Below, piece after piece: positions 1 through 7,291 of a DNA stretch of 22,925 nucleotides. Source of the DNA: Lachnospiraceae bacterium. GTDB lineage: Bacteria > Bacillota_A > Clostridia > Lachnospirales > Lachnospiraceae. Within the stretch, counting starts at the first letter, position 1; each line of letters starts with the position of its first letter. The position numbers and the translations under genes are program-made. The stretch covers positions 1 to 22,925 of the forward strand of contig JAQUUB010000066.1 of assembly GCA_028694115.1 (NCBI GenBank). The letters are read 5' to 3'. Under the pieces are notes generated by a model that saw nothing but the letters and a program-made list of their open reading frames with translations, had not been told where the DNA came from and made no database searches.

Positions 1-680
1 TATATCATCATTTCGCTAATCATTGCCTTATTTTTCTTTGCATCCAACTTAAGTTCTCGTGCTTTTCCTTTACAGAACATCACTACCTGCTCTGTATTCT
101 TTGCTTTACGCCCCGTATTAGCAACAAAATCCCCTTTTTTCCATGGCACAGTTGAATAGTACTCTAGTCCTGCATTGGCAGCCATTTCTTTGACTTGATA
201 AATATATTTATAATTATCTGCATTTTCTTCTGGAAGAAATTCTACCAAAAAGCAACCTGGCTTAAGTACTCTCGCTTTCTCATCAAAATCCTTTTGGGTA
301 TATAAAAATGATTCATATTCTGCAAAATTTCTATTGCCCCCCTTCAAAGATTTATCTAATTTATAAGGATGATCCGTAACCAATGCATCAATACTACTGT
401 CCTCAATCATTGATAGATTTCTACCATCACCATTAATCAAAAGGCAGTTATTTTCAACACCATTGTGTACTCGTTTTACGCTATATACACCTTTATCAAT
501 ACGTTCAAAGATTCCCGCATCTATTCCTTCATATACTCTGGCACGTACACTTGGTATTTTTACTTCCTTAACCTGCTTAACAACTTCCTCAGCTTCCTTT
601 ATGGTAAACTGGTCAATATCCATAAAATAATCCCGCAATGTCATTTGTATGCTTGATGCTTTCTGTGTATCTGATGACAT
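1..680 (-). CDS. DNA methyltransferase (N6-adenine/N4-cytosine type), partial
   Basis: An open frame of 226 codons starts with ATG at 680 and runs off the left edge; the C-terminus is missing. A strong AAGGAGG lies at 689-695, 8 nt before the start. Residues 95-106 (IDALVTDHPY) match motif IV of the beta-class PF01555 methylases, but the usual DPPY is DHPY (residues 103-106). Further family signs follow: a 'RVLKPG' segment near 137-142, 'VPWKK' near 178-182 and 'EQVVMFCKGK' near 197-206, matching the RvLkpgG, W-K and E-hlf-K pattern of that family. Residues 25-75 look like a small helical/winged domain ending in 'IDKGVYSV' (inference). The AdoMet motif (FxGxG), C-terminal in this class, would lie outside the window. 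The gene is 33 bp downstream of the SSB gene, so probably co-transcribed. A role in protecting the element from host restriction is inferred. The family is fairly sure; target base and activity are unknown. Confidence 0.8.
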   Translation of the reverse strand, partial: MSSDTQKASSIQMTLRDYFMDIDQFTIKEAEEVVKQVKEVKIPSVRARVYEGIDAGIFERIDKGVYSVKRVHNGVENNCLLINGDGRNLSMIEDSSIDALVTDHPYKLDKSLKGGNRNFAEYESFLYTQKDFDEKARVLKPGCFLVEFLPEENADNYKYIYQVKEMAANAGLEYYSTVPWKKGDFVANTGRKAKNTEQVVMFCKGKARELKLDAKKNKAMISEMMI

Positions 681-713
681 TTCTCATGCCTCCTTGATAA
701 TCAAATAAATTCT

Positions 714-1214
714 TTAAATATTGTTCATTGCTAATTTAAAATAGTCATCTTCATCAATGCAAAGATAACCATGGCTACAAATTTTCTGAAACAGAATATC
801 AATTTCTTTTAAATCAGATACTATCGTCAATTCTGGTGCTTTTTTCTTATCTGAATACTTGTTAAACACGGCTTCTGTATCACCAAATTCCGCATGATTA
901 ACCAAAAGCACCTGTGTGAAATGTTTTGTACAATTTGCATCTTCAAAATAATGATTTTTGATTTTTCCAGAGCATATAATTTTAAAACCCTTTGCAAAAT
1001 ATTGATTTATTTTACTTGCTGCATCATCAAAAGAAATACACTCCACATAATCAACTGAACCTTCTGTGTACATATCCTTTGTTATTTCCGTCTCGAATTT
1101 TGCATCACTTATTGCTATTGTGAAGGTACACACACTTACTGGTTTTTCTCCTAACTGTAAAACTCTTATTTTGGGGATCGTACAAATACGTCCCCCCATT
1201 ACCACATTATTCAT
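714..1214 (-). CDS. ssb: single-stranded DNA-binding protein (SSB-like, OB fold)
   Basis: The protein has about 166 residues. Its N-terminal 110 residues follow the bacterial SSB pattern: 'MNNVVMGGRI', then 'VCTFTIAISD', then 'DYVECISFDDAASKINQYFAKG' and 'IICSGKI', the OB-fold strands and the 'A-yl-KG--i-v-G' signature. The C-terminus ends in MNNI and lacks the acidic DDDIPF-type tip that chromosomal SSBs use to recruit partners, so this is probably a specialised conjugation SSB. A longer start at 1229 (MRGLC...) overlaps the upstream stop as ATGA, but GAGAGG sits 7 nt before the ATG at 1214, and that ATG begins the conserved SSB N-terminus, so I prefer 1214. It follows the T4SS genes and precedes a methyltransferase. 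The likely role is coating the transferred strand during processing or after entry (inference). Confidence 0.82.
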   Translation of the reverse strand: MNNVVMGGRICTIPKIRVLQLGEKPVSVCTFTIAISDAKFETEITKDMYTEGSVDYVECISFDDAASKINQYFAKGFKIICSGKIKNHYFEDANCTKHFTQVLLVNHAEFGDTEAVFNKYSDKKKAPELTIVSDLKEIDILFQKICSHGYLCIDEDDYFKLAMNNI

Positions 1215-1225
1215 ACATAAACCTC

Positions 1226-1924
1226 TCATTCATAAAACATTTCAATATAGGAAGTAATATCACTGGCCACCATCTGTGGCTTAAACATTTTTCTTAATAA
1301 GGTAACATCGTTAATTTCAATATACTTTTTTATCTGTAGCATAGCGGCAATCTGCGATAAATCATAATCATTCAATAAATCTGTTACAACAGCATCATCG
1401 AACGATAATTCTTCCTGCTCCTTTTCCGGTTCCTCGTTGTTATCTTTCTCATTATTTGACGCTTCATTTACTTCTACATCTGGCTGAATATAATCTACAT
1501 CTCCTACATTTTCAAATTTGTTTACTGAAACCTTTGCAAATAATTCTTTATCTGCTACTTGAGATGTTTTTTTAATGTCTGTATAATCCATACCAGCTTC
1601 ATTTGCAATATCTATAACATCTGGTGCATACTCATTTTCATCAAGAATATCTTCACTTTTCCTGTTTTTAACAATTAAGAAAAAAAAGAGAGTTTCTGCT
1701 ATGATAAATCCCAGTACTATTCCGACAGGGGTAAAATCATTGAAATATTTGTCAAATGGGTTATCTAATACCACACAAAATCCAGTTAAGAAATCGACTG
1801 ACTTATCAATCATTAATCCAATTATTGCAGTTAGCCAATAGCCAAGAGCAATAAATAGTACGGAAAACAGAATACCGCTTACTAAAATTATTGCTCCATT
1901 TTTTCTATTTCCTTTTTCACTCAT
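1226..1924 (-). CDS. membrane protein with two N-terminal spans and acidic cytoplasmic tail, function unknown
   Basis: The protein has 232 residues. Two hydrophobic segments, about residues 10-38 and 67-86, suggest a hairpin membrane protein with both ends on the same side. A long acidic, low-complexity linker follows (about 90-172, rich in E, D and N). The tail ends in a compact helical piece, 'VVTDLLNDYDLSQIAAMLQI' onward (about 178-232), which may be a docking domain. The start ATG at 1924 has AAAGGA just upstream. Its stop overlaps the alternative SSB start (ATGA), so the two are translationally linked. I do not recognise the family. Its place at the end of a T4SS operon suggests an accessory membrane component, but nothing in the sequence identifies a reaction. 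Confidence 0.65.
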   Translation of the reverse strand: MSEKGNRKNGAIILVSGILFSVLFIALGYWLTAIIGLMIDKSVDFLTGFCVVLDNPFDKYFNDFTPVGIVLGFIIAETLFFFLIVKNRKSEDILDENEYAPDVIDIANEAGMDYTDIKKTSQVADKELFAKVSVNKFENVGDVDYIQPDVEVNEASNNEKDNNEEPEKEQEELSFDDAVVTDLLNDYDLSQIAAMLQIKKYIEINDVTLLRKMFKPQMVASDITSYIEMFYE

Positions 1925-1946
1925 GGTTCCTTTTTCCTTTCCTAAA

Positions 1947-3287
1947 TTAAGATTCTGTATTGCAGAAATTTATAATATCTTCGTTTTCTGCTTTATTAGA
2001 AATGAGCTTATATAACTCTAACCTTGATAATATGCTATTACTTCTTAATGCTCTTGTAATGGTCTGTACCATTTCCTTAGAAAATTCATTTTCCATGAGT
2101 TTAATAAAAATGAGATTGTCCTGCTCTACCTGTGATTTTTTTTCAAATTTCTTTTCAAAATGTCTGTTTATAAAACGGGATAGAAAGCTGGAATGTTTTT
2201 CAACATTTTTTTTATTGTTCTGTATAGGAATCAAATCATTCGGATCATAATCTAATTCCTCTACCACGTTCATATCGTTTTCATCATCTAAATACATGGA
2301 CGATACATCTGGATTATTTACCTGTGAAATCATTTCAAAATCTTCTGTTTGATCGATTGATGAAACGGCTACCTTTTCATCAATGCCCGATGTTGTCAAG
2401 CTTGCAATACGCATATTCGCTATCTGTTGCTCCATAGTTTCAATTTGTTTTACAAGTATTGCATTTTCTGTTTTGCCTTGTGCACAATCCGATTGTGCTG
2501 AATCTAACTTTGTTTGCATTTCAACCAAAGACTTCTCTGTTTCTAATTTTTCAGCAAGAATTCTATCATTTATTGTATTAAGTTGGCATATCATCTCTTT
2601 ATAATGTTCTGTTTTTTTCTCAGCCATTACCAAAGTTGATTTTACTTTTTCTAAATCTTTTTTTAGGTGCTCCGCTTCTATTTTATGATCCATAAAAGCC
2701 TTTTTATTGGAAATTGATGTTTCCATCATATTTTTCTGTTCCAATCGATAACTATCCAATTCATCCATAGCATTATTAAGTCGAATATTCAGCTGTTCAT
2801 TCTCTGTTTTCAAGTGTTCGATAAATTCCTTTTCAATGCCTATCTGCTCTGACTTTTCAATCTGTTCGGTTTTTATTTCCGATGGCAATTTAGCCAAAAT
2901 CTTTGCATCTACCAATGCCTTAAACTCAATAATGTCTTTTGAATTTTTCTCAATATCATGCATTTCCTCAATGTTAATACTATTTGCTATACAATTAGAA
3001 AGAATAGGTAAATAATCTATTATGCTTCCTCTCTGATCACCAAGAAATTCTACATATTCATACCAGGACGCTGATACATTATTTTTCAACAAAAACATAT
3101 ACACTTCCATATCGCTATCCTGAAGCATATCAAAGTAGTCTAATATCAAGCCATATACCTTGATATCTACGTGTTCAGTAGATATCAATTTTGTAATAAA
3201 ATCCGATATTCCAATATGACCATCTGATTGTGCCTGAAATGCCAATTCCCTCAATTTAGACAAGTATTCCTCTTTTGTCTTTTCCAT
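1947..3287 (-). CDS. soluble coiled-coil protein, function unknown (paralogue-like to the upstream gene)
   Basis: The protein has 446 residues with no membrane segment or signal peptide. Residues 1-130 are helical and contain 'DGHIGISDFITKLIS' (22-36). Residues about 152-296 form a long coiled coil rich in K, E, L and Q. A short acidic linker carries 'DDENDMNVVEELDYDPND' near 332-349, and a basic helical C-terminal domain follows (about 365-446). The order of parts resembles the 319-residue product just upstream, whose N-terminal part has 'DSAIGIRDDVLRYIS' at the matching place, so the two may be diverged duplicates (my alignment by eye). The start ATG at 3287 has an AGG about 6 nt upstream and a GGAAGGGG further off. 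The gap to the upstream gene is 16 bp. No known enzyme motif is visible; a cytoplasmic scaffold or substrate-presenting role at the T4SS is inference. Confidence 0.62.
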   Translation of the reverse strand: MEKTKEEYLSKLRELAFQAQSDGHIGISDFITKLISTEHVDIKVYGLILDYFDMLQDSDMEVYMFLLKNNVSASWYEYVEFLGDQRGSIIDYLPILSNCIANSINIEEMHDIEKNSKDIIEFKALVDAKILAKLPSEIKTEQIEKSEQIGIEKEFIEHLKTENEQLNIRLNNAMDELDSYRLEQKNMMETSISNKKAFMDHKIEAEHLKKDLEKVKSTLVMAEKKTEHYKEMICQLNTINDRILAEKLETEKSLVEMQTKLDSAQSDCAQGKTENAILVKQIETMEQQIANMRIASLTTSGIDEKVAVSSIDQTEDFEMISQVNNPDVSSMYLDDENDMNVVEELDYDPNDLIPIQNNKKNVEKHSSFLSRFINRHFEKKFEKKSQVEQDNLIFIKLMENEFSKEMVQTITRALRSNSILSRLELYKLISNKAENEDIINFCNTES

Positions 3288-3303
3288 TACAGCCTGCCCC
3301 TTC

Positions 3304-4251
3304 CTATTCGTTTAAAAAATACCCGCCACTAGACTCTGGACGTTTCATCATAGTCAGATTTGCCAGCTCCGATAATTTTTGATTGATCGTATCCTTTTGA
3401 TTTTCTGTTTTTTCAGCTTCCTGTATTTTAAAGTTTAACTTCACAATCTCATTACGCAGCTCATTAATCTTATTCTGCTGACTGTTCATCATTTTTTGCT
3501 GAAGGCCCATAAGAGCAGTTAATCTTCCAATTTCCTTCTTATCCGTTTCCATCTCGTGAATAATTTCAGAAGAATATGCTGCAAATTCTGAAGTTGCAAG
3601 TTGAAAATTTGCGGCCATTTTATTTAATTTATCATTCGCAATATGAATAGCATCAGACTCATCATTTTTTGTACCAAATACCGACATAAGGCTTCCAAAG
3701 ACATCTGCATATCCTGGATCTTCCGTTTGTCTTTGCTCTATAACAACTCTCTTTGGTTCTTCATTGATTGGAGTTATTGTCTGTTCTTTTTCCTCTTCCT
3801 GATCACCTGGTATATACGTTACCACTTTTTCATAAATTTCTACTTCATCCTCCCCAGACAAAAATAATTTTTTGATCTTCTCCAATGGTATATCTCGTTC
3901 AATTGCTTCTATAAATACAATGCCAAAATCATCAATGGAAATATTACTGTCATTACTATTTCTAAAGAAATCATTTACCCATGCGAGATGCTCCGCTGTT
4001 ACCTTTAAATTATTTAAGAAACTTGCGATATTAAACAGATAAGTTTGATCTTCCCCAAATATAGAAGCATTTGCACTTATATACCTTAGAACATCATCCC
4101 TGATTCCAATTGCTGAATCTTTTTTTAAATTTTCCATTACAAACTGTGACAATTTATAATTCTCTTTTTCGATATTTTGAAAATATCCTGCCACTTCACT
4201 CTGATCCTTATCTCTTAAATTAACTATCTTATGCTCTTCTTTTATATCCAT
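3304..4251 (-). CDS. soluble coiled-coil protein, function unknown
   Basis: The protein has about 315 residues and is cytoplasmic. The N-terminal 150 residues are helical, with 'DSAIGIRDDVLRYIS' and a following helical stretch 'SFLNNLKVTAEHLAWVNDFF'. An acidic, proline-containing linker follows (about 145-185). Residues about 218-300 form a coiled coil ('KKEIGRLTALMGLQQKMM' and on). A longer start at 4263 is possible (preceded by AGGG), but GGAGG lies 5 nt before the ATG at 4251, so I chose that. It has the same architecture as the 446-residue product downstream. It sits between a membrane-anchored protein and that coiled-coil protein, inside the T4SS operon. I do not recognise the family. 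Being paired with a similar protein suggests that the two work together, perhaps as an oligomer (inference). Confidence 0.6.
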   Translation of the reverse strand: MDIKEEHKIVNLRDKDQSEVAGYFQNIEKENYKLSQFVMENLKKDSAIGIRDDVLRYISANASIFGEDQTYLFNIASFLNNLKVTAEHLAWVNDFFRNSNDSNISIDDFGIVFIEAIERDIPLEKIKKLFLSGEDEVEIYEKVVTYIPGDQEEEKEQTITPINEEPKRVVIEQRQTEDPGYADVFGSLMSVFGTKNDESDAIHIANDKLNKMAANFQLATSEFAAYSSEIIHEMETDKKEIGRLTALMGLQQKMMNSQQNKINELRNEIVKLNFKIQEAEKTENQKDTINQKLSELANLTMMKRPESSGGYFLNE

Positions 4252-4281
4252 CTGTGCCTCCATTTTCCCTATTATATAGGT

Positions 4282-5409
4282 CTATTGAACGATTACTTCA
4301 TTGCTAATATCTTCGTACTGTTCTACTCCTACATCTTCATCTGTATTATCATATTGCGTAACATTTTCTGTGAGATTTACATTAGCAGTATTATTTTGAT
4401 CTGTTTGCATCGATGATGCATTCTCTTCATCAAATCTCTTATCTAAGCCAGTTGATGGATTGTAAATCATGTTTCCATCCTGGTCATAAAGAATAATTGG
4501 ATCATTCCAATCAACATTTTCATCATAAGAATTTCCATTATAATAATAGTTATCTTCTGATGTTACATACCTGAACATCCCTATTCCATCTACATAATAA
4601 TAGCCTGTCTTTAGCCAATCCGGTATTATGATTTCAATACAGTTACTGTGTAAAAAGTCGTATTGATATGTTGTAAATTCTTCCAGATGACTAAAGGTAT
4701 GTATATTTGCTTTCATCTTAAAATCCTGATAATATGTGCCTGTGTACCATTCACACACATAACTTTTATCTTTGATAAGATTTAGTATTGTTCCCCCTTC
4801 TGAAATAGAAGTATCACGTATTTTTTTTCCTCCAATTTTGTCAACGAACAAATTTGATACCGTAAGATATTGATTTAGTTCATTTACATCCGAATCAGAA
4901 TAAACATAACCTTTATAGCCATCCCCATCAGAATTTATTATGCGGTAATGCCCACTGTCGTCTCCTTCCAGATTTGCGACTCCAATGGTATATCCATAAT
5001 CTGCAAATCTTTCCCATTCAATCCCTTTATATGGCACGTAAGTTGATGAAATATATAAAAGCTTGTCTCCCTCATATAAGGTTGGAATATCAATATCATT
5101 TGTACTTGTAAACCATATTGTATGATTTATAAAAGTATCTTTGCCCCAATTCAATGCTCCAGTTGGACATAATTTAAATACGTTTTCTTCCGAAATACCA
5201 TTCAGATCATTGGTTATATCATCTGTTTTCTCATTGTGCCATACATAATAGCAACCATTTGTAAGATCCTTTACAGAAGCTGCCTCTGTGATTGTTTTAT
5301 TGTTCTGACTGAATGTATCAAAGGAGATGACACCTGTAGAAATAAACACAATAATTAGAGCAATCACACAAAGAACAATTAGGGATACAATAAGTGTCTT
5401 TTTTTTCAT
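4282..5409 (-). CDS. membrane-anchored extracellular protein, function unknown
   Basis: The protein has 375 residues. A basic N-terminus (MKKK) and one hydrophobic segment (about 5-28) fit a signal anchor; there is no lipobox Cys right after it, so it is probably not a lipoprotein. The rest is rich in Tyr, Asp, Asn, Gly and Trp, typical of a beta-rich exported domain. Two similar patches, 'LTNGCYYVW' near 49-57 and 'LKTGYYYVDGIG' near 267-278, hint at a repeated fold. 'NSDGDGYKG' resembles a calcium-binding loop. The last 50 residues are acidic and polar. The ATG at 5409 overlaps the upstream stop as ATGA, with AAAGGGG upstream. In the operon it occupies the place where other Gram-positive systems carry a VirB8-like or surface protein, but I see no convincing VirB8/TcpC pattern. 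A role at the cell surface is likely; the exact function is unknown. Confidence 0.65.
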   Translation of the reverse strand: MKKKTLIVSLIVLCVIALIIVFISTGVISFDTFSQNNKTITEAASVKDLTNGCYYVWHNEKTDDITNDLNGISEENVFKLCPTGALNWGKDTFINHTIWFTSTNDIDIPTLYEGDKLLYISSTYVPYKGIEWERFADYGYTIGVANLEGDDSGHYRIINSDGDGYKGYVYSDSDVNELNQYLTVSNLFVDKIGGKKIRDTSISEGGTILNLIKDKSYVCEWYTGTYYQDFKMKANIHTFSHLEEFTTYQYDFLHSNCIEIIIPDWLKTGYYYVDGIGMFRYVTSEDNYYYNGNSYDENVDWNDPIILYDQDGNMIYNPSTGLDKRFDEENASSMQTDQNNTANVNLTENVTQYDNTDEDVGVEQYEDISNEVIVQ

Positions 5410-5972
5410 ATAAATACCCCTTTTTCCATTTCTACAATTCCTGATGCCTGGGTAACTATATGATGAACTTCATCTGTTTTCATAGCATTAATTACAATAA
5501 CTGTCACAACAACTGCCACAATGGCCAAAATTGCAAATATTCCAAGTTTAACAAGGAGCTGTTTTTGTGCTTCATCTGACATCTTTTCTTTCTGTTGTTT
5601 AAGTAATGCTTCTTCCTGTTTGATACGTTCTGCCGCCATATGTAATTGAGCTAAATCTTCTGTTGGCTTTGAATAATAGGTCTTTGATGGCTTGGAAATA
5701 AGCAATTTAAAATATCGAACAAGAGATAAGTCTTCATTGTAATTACACCCATATGCCACACCACTCACAAGAGGAATTAAAGTCAATACAAGTGTCATAT
5801 TTATGCTGATTTCAAGCACGAATGTACCAATTAAATTAATTGCTATGCCTACCACAATACCTCCTACAAAAACTACCTTCTGTAGCAATGATTGGTAATT
5901 AAGATATGAAATCCCCATAAATGCATCTGTATTTACCTCCTCTAAATTTACATTTCTATTCATTGTTGCCAT
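5406..5972 (-). CDS. PrgI/VirB3-like T4SS membrane protein
   Basis: The protein has 188 residues. Two closely spaced hydrophobic segments (about 32-53 and 57-76) are followed by 'NYNEDLSLVRYFKLLISKP' and a Tyr-rich 'KTYYSK'. This layout is typical of PrgI/TcpE/VirB3-type proteins, in which an N-terminal double span precedes a basic-aromatic stretch. Unlike a minimal VirB3, it continues with a charged helix (about 105-138) and a third membrane span (about 140-163). The start at 5972 has GAGGTGAG about 6 nt upstream. It lies directly after the VirB6-like gene. VirB3-type proteins partner with VirB4 at the inner membrane, and that is the likely role. The assignment rests on topology, composition and place in the operon rather than on a diagnostic motif. 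Confidence 0.6.
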   Translation of the reverse strand: MATMNRNVNLEEVNTDAFMGISYLNYQSLLQKVVFVGGIVVGIAINLIGTFVLEISINMTLVLTLIPLVSGVAYGCNYNEDLSLVRYFKLLISKPSKTYYSKPTEDLAQLHMAAERIKQEEALLKQQKEKMSDEAQKQLLVKLGIFAILAIVAVVVTVIVINAMKTDEVHHIVTQASGIVEMEKGVFI

Positions 5973-5988
5973 AAAAATCTCACCTCAT

Positions 5989-6888
5989 TTAAAAGAATCT
6001 TCCAATAATGCTATCCGCAGACTTAACCAGTCCTGAAATAACAATAGGAGCAACTGCATTTTGTACTGTAATATACAATAATTTACTTGTAATATCTAAA
6101 GAAGCATAATCAAATGAAATCAAACCACCATTTATCAAGGCTACACCAAGCTTCACGCATATGACCATAAATGCCCCACTAATGCAAAATCCAAAAAATG
6201 TTTTCAGATAACTGGATGTTACCCTAGATGATTCCGCTGTTCCAGAAGCCATTGCTACCGTTACACTCGAAAAAGGCAAAATTGCCAATGGCTTTAATAT
6301 TCTTTGAAATGCACTTGATAAAATAGATATACAGGACGCTACCGTAATACCCAGCGTTATAAGTGCTCCAATAAAGAATAAAAGCTGGGTAAATGCAATT
6401 GATAAAAGCTCACTTGCAAATGCAATCAAATCAGTGCCAAAACTTACAAAATGAATTTCTGTTGTTGGTTTCATTTCAGAAGCTTCTGTAAGTGCACTAG
6501 ATAGATCTGAAGATACACTTAATAAATATGTTCCTGAACCATAACCAGACAGCTTATCTGTCAAACCATCTGCTATTTGCATGATATATCCCATAACGTC
6601 CCATAAATTAGCCAAAAAGCCTACTAATATACCGAATTTTATTGCATCTCCTAAAAACTTTCTCACCTGTTGCTCTGGTGGAGTTCCAGTTACATCTTTG
6701 CAGATGGCAATAAGAAAAAAAACTATTGTAATCGGAAGTGCTACATTAGATATTGCATTATACATGCTTCTTGTGGTGCTATAAATCGAACCGCTTGCAG
6801 CTGTCGGCGATGTTGTAAAGAGCGTCATAGCTACTGTTATAAGGTTATTCCATACACCATACGCTACTTCAAATATTTTCTCTGTCAT
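5989..6888 (-). CDS. VirB6/TrbL-like polytopic membrane protein
   Basis: The protein has 299 residues with five to seven predicted membrane segments (about 10-25, 48-64, 83-105, 155-190, 195-215, 229-251 and 268-287). The stretch 'LKPLAILPFSSVTVAMASG' followed by a Thr/Ser-rich loop and 'FGFCISGAFMVICVKLG' resembles the conserved core of TrbL/VirB6 family channel proteins and the related large membrane protein of clostridial conjugative transposons. GGGGTGAG lies about 8 nt before the ATG at 6888. It is placed after the VirB2-like gene, as in many Gram-positive T4SS operons. VirB6 proteins form part of the membrane channel through which the DNA-relaxase complex passes. I am confident of the general class and less so of the exact family. 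Confidence 0.75.
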   Translation of the reverse strand: MTEKIFEVAYGVWNNLITVAMTLFTTSPTAASGSIYSTTRSMYNAISNVALPITIVFFLIAICKDVTGTPPEQQVRKFLGDAIKFGILVGFLANLWDVMGYIMQIADGLTDKLSGYGSGTYLLSVSSDLSSALTEASEMKPTTEIHFVSFGTDLIAFASELLSIAFTQLLFFIGALITLGITVASCISILSSAFQRILKPLAILPFSSVTVAMASGTAESSRVTSSYLKTFFGFCISGAFMVICVKLGVALINGGLISFDYASLDITSKLLYITVQNAVAPIVISGLVKSADSIIGRFF

Positions 6889-6910
6889 AAAGTTCTCACC
6901 CCTTAAAAGC

Positions 6911-6933
6911 TACCAGTCATTAAAGTGCTGGCA
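6911..6933 (-). terminator. weak intercistronic hairpin after the VirB2-like gene
   Basis: Minus-strand TGCCAG and CTGGTA can form a 6-bp stem (one G-T pair) around an 11-nt loop, followed by only four T residues. It lies in the 68-bp gap between the VirB2-like and VirB6-like genes. It could be an attenuator or an RNA-stabilising stem giving more pilin-like protein than downstream products. The short stem and poor T-run make this tentative. Confidence 0.3.
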
Positions 6934-6956
6934 AAATCTTATTTATGCAACATTCT

Positions 6957-7289
6957 TTAGGTGAGTGCTGTAATAATAGCTGAAATACCTACCATGATAC
7001 CACCTGCGACAATTGTATAAATTGCGGAATATTCTCCGTTCTGATCCTTCTTCTGGAAGGACTCCGCAAACTTGACTCCACCATAAATCAATACGATCAC
7101 GCCTGCAGCTGCCACAATACTAATTGCTACAGTTTTTAGTTTATTGATTGGTTGTAAATAGGAATCGGATGCAAAAACTGTTATTGGCGCTGTCACATAG
7201 GCATAGGTTAAAGCTGTTGGTATTGCAATGATTGCCTGCTTGCTTCTTGTTAATACTACTTTCATTTTCTCTTTGATTTTTTTTAACAT
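6957..7289 (-). CDS. VirB2/TrbC-like small membrane protein (Maff2-like class)
   Basis: The protein has 110 residues. A basic N-terminus and a hydrophobic region (about 18-40, ending in 'VFAS', a plausible signal peptidase site) look like a long signal peptide. Two hydrophobic segments follow, about 50-69 ('VAISIVAAAGVIVLIYGGVK') and 89-109 ('IVAGGIMVGISAIITAL'), with the charged loop 'KKDQNGEYS' between them. This two-helix, Gly/Ala-rich layout is that of VirB2/TrbC pilins and of small conjugation membrane proteins in clostridial elements. AGGAGG lies 9 nt before the ATG, inside the end of the virD4 gene, whose stop is 3 bp upstream. It may be the most abundant T4SS subunit. Whether a pilus is built is unknown; Gram-positive systems generally lack long conjugative pili. 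Confidence 0.7.
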   Translation of the reverse strand: MLKKIKEKMKVVLTRSKQAIIAIPTALTYAYVTAPITVFASDSYLQPINKLKTVAISIVAAAGVIVLIYGGVKFAESFQKKDQNGEYSAIYTIVAGGIMVGISAIITALT

Positions 7290-7291
7290 TG

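Noticed and set aside
7183..7190. ATTGGCGC half-site in the VirB2-like gene
   Set aside because: Only one half of the palindrome; the other half does not match, so it is probably chance in coding sequence.
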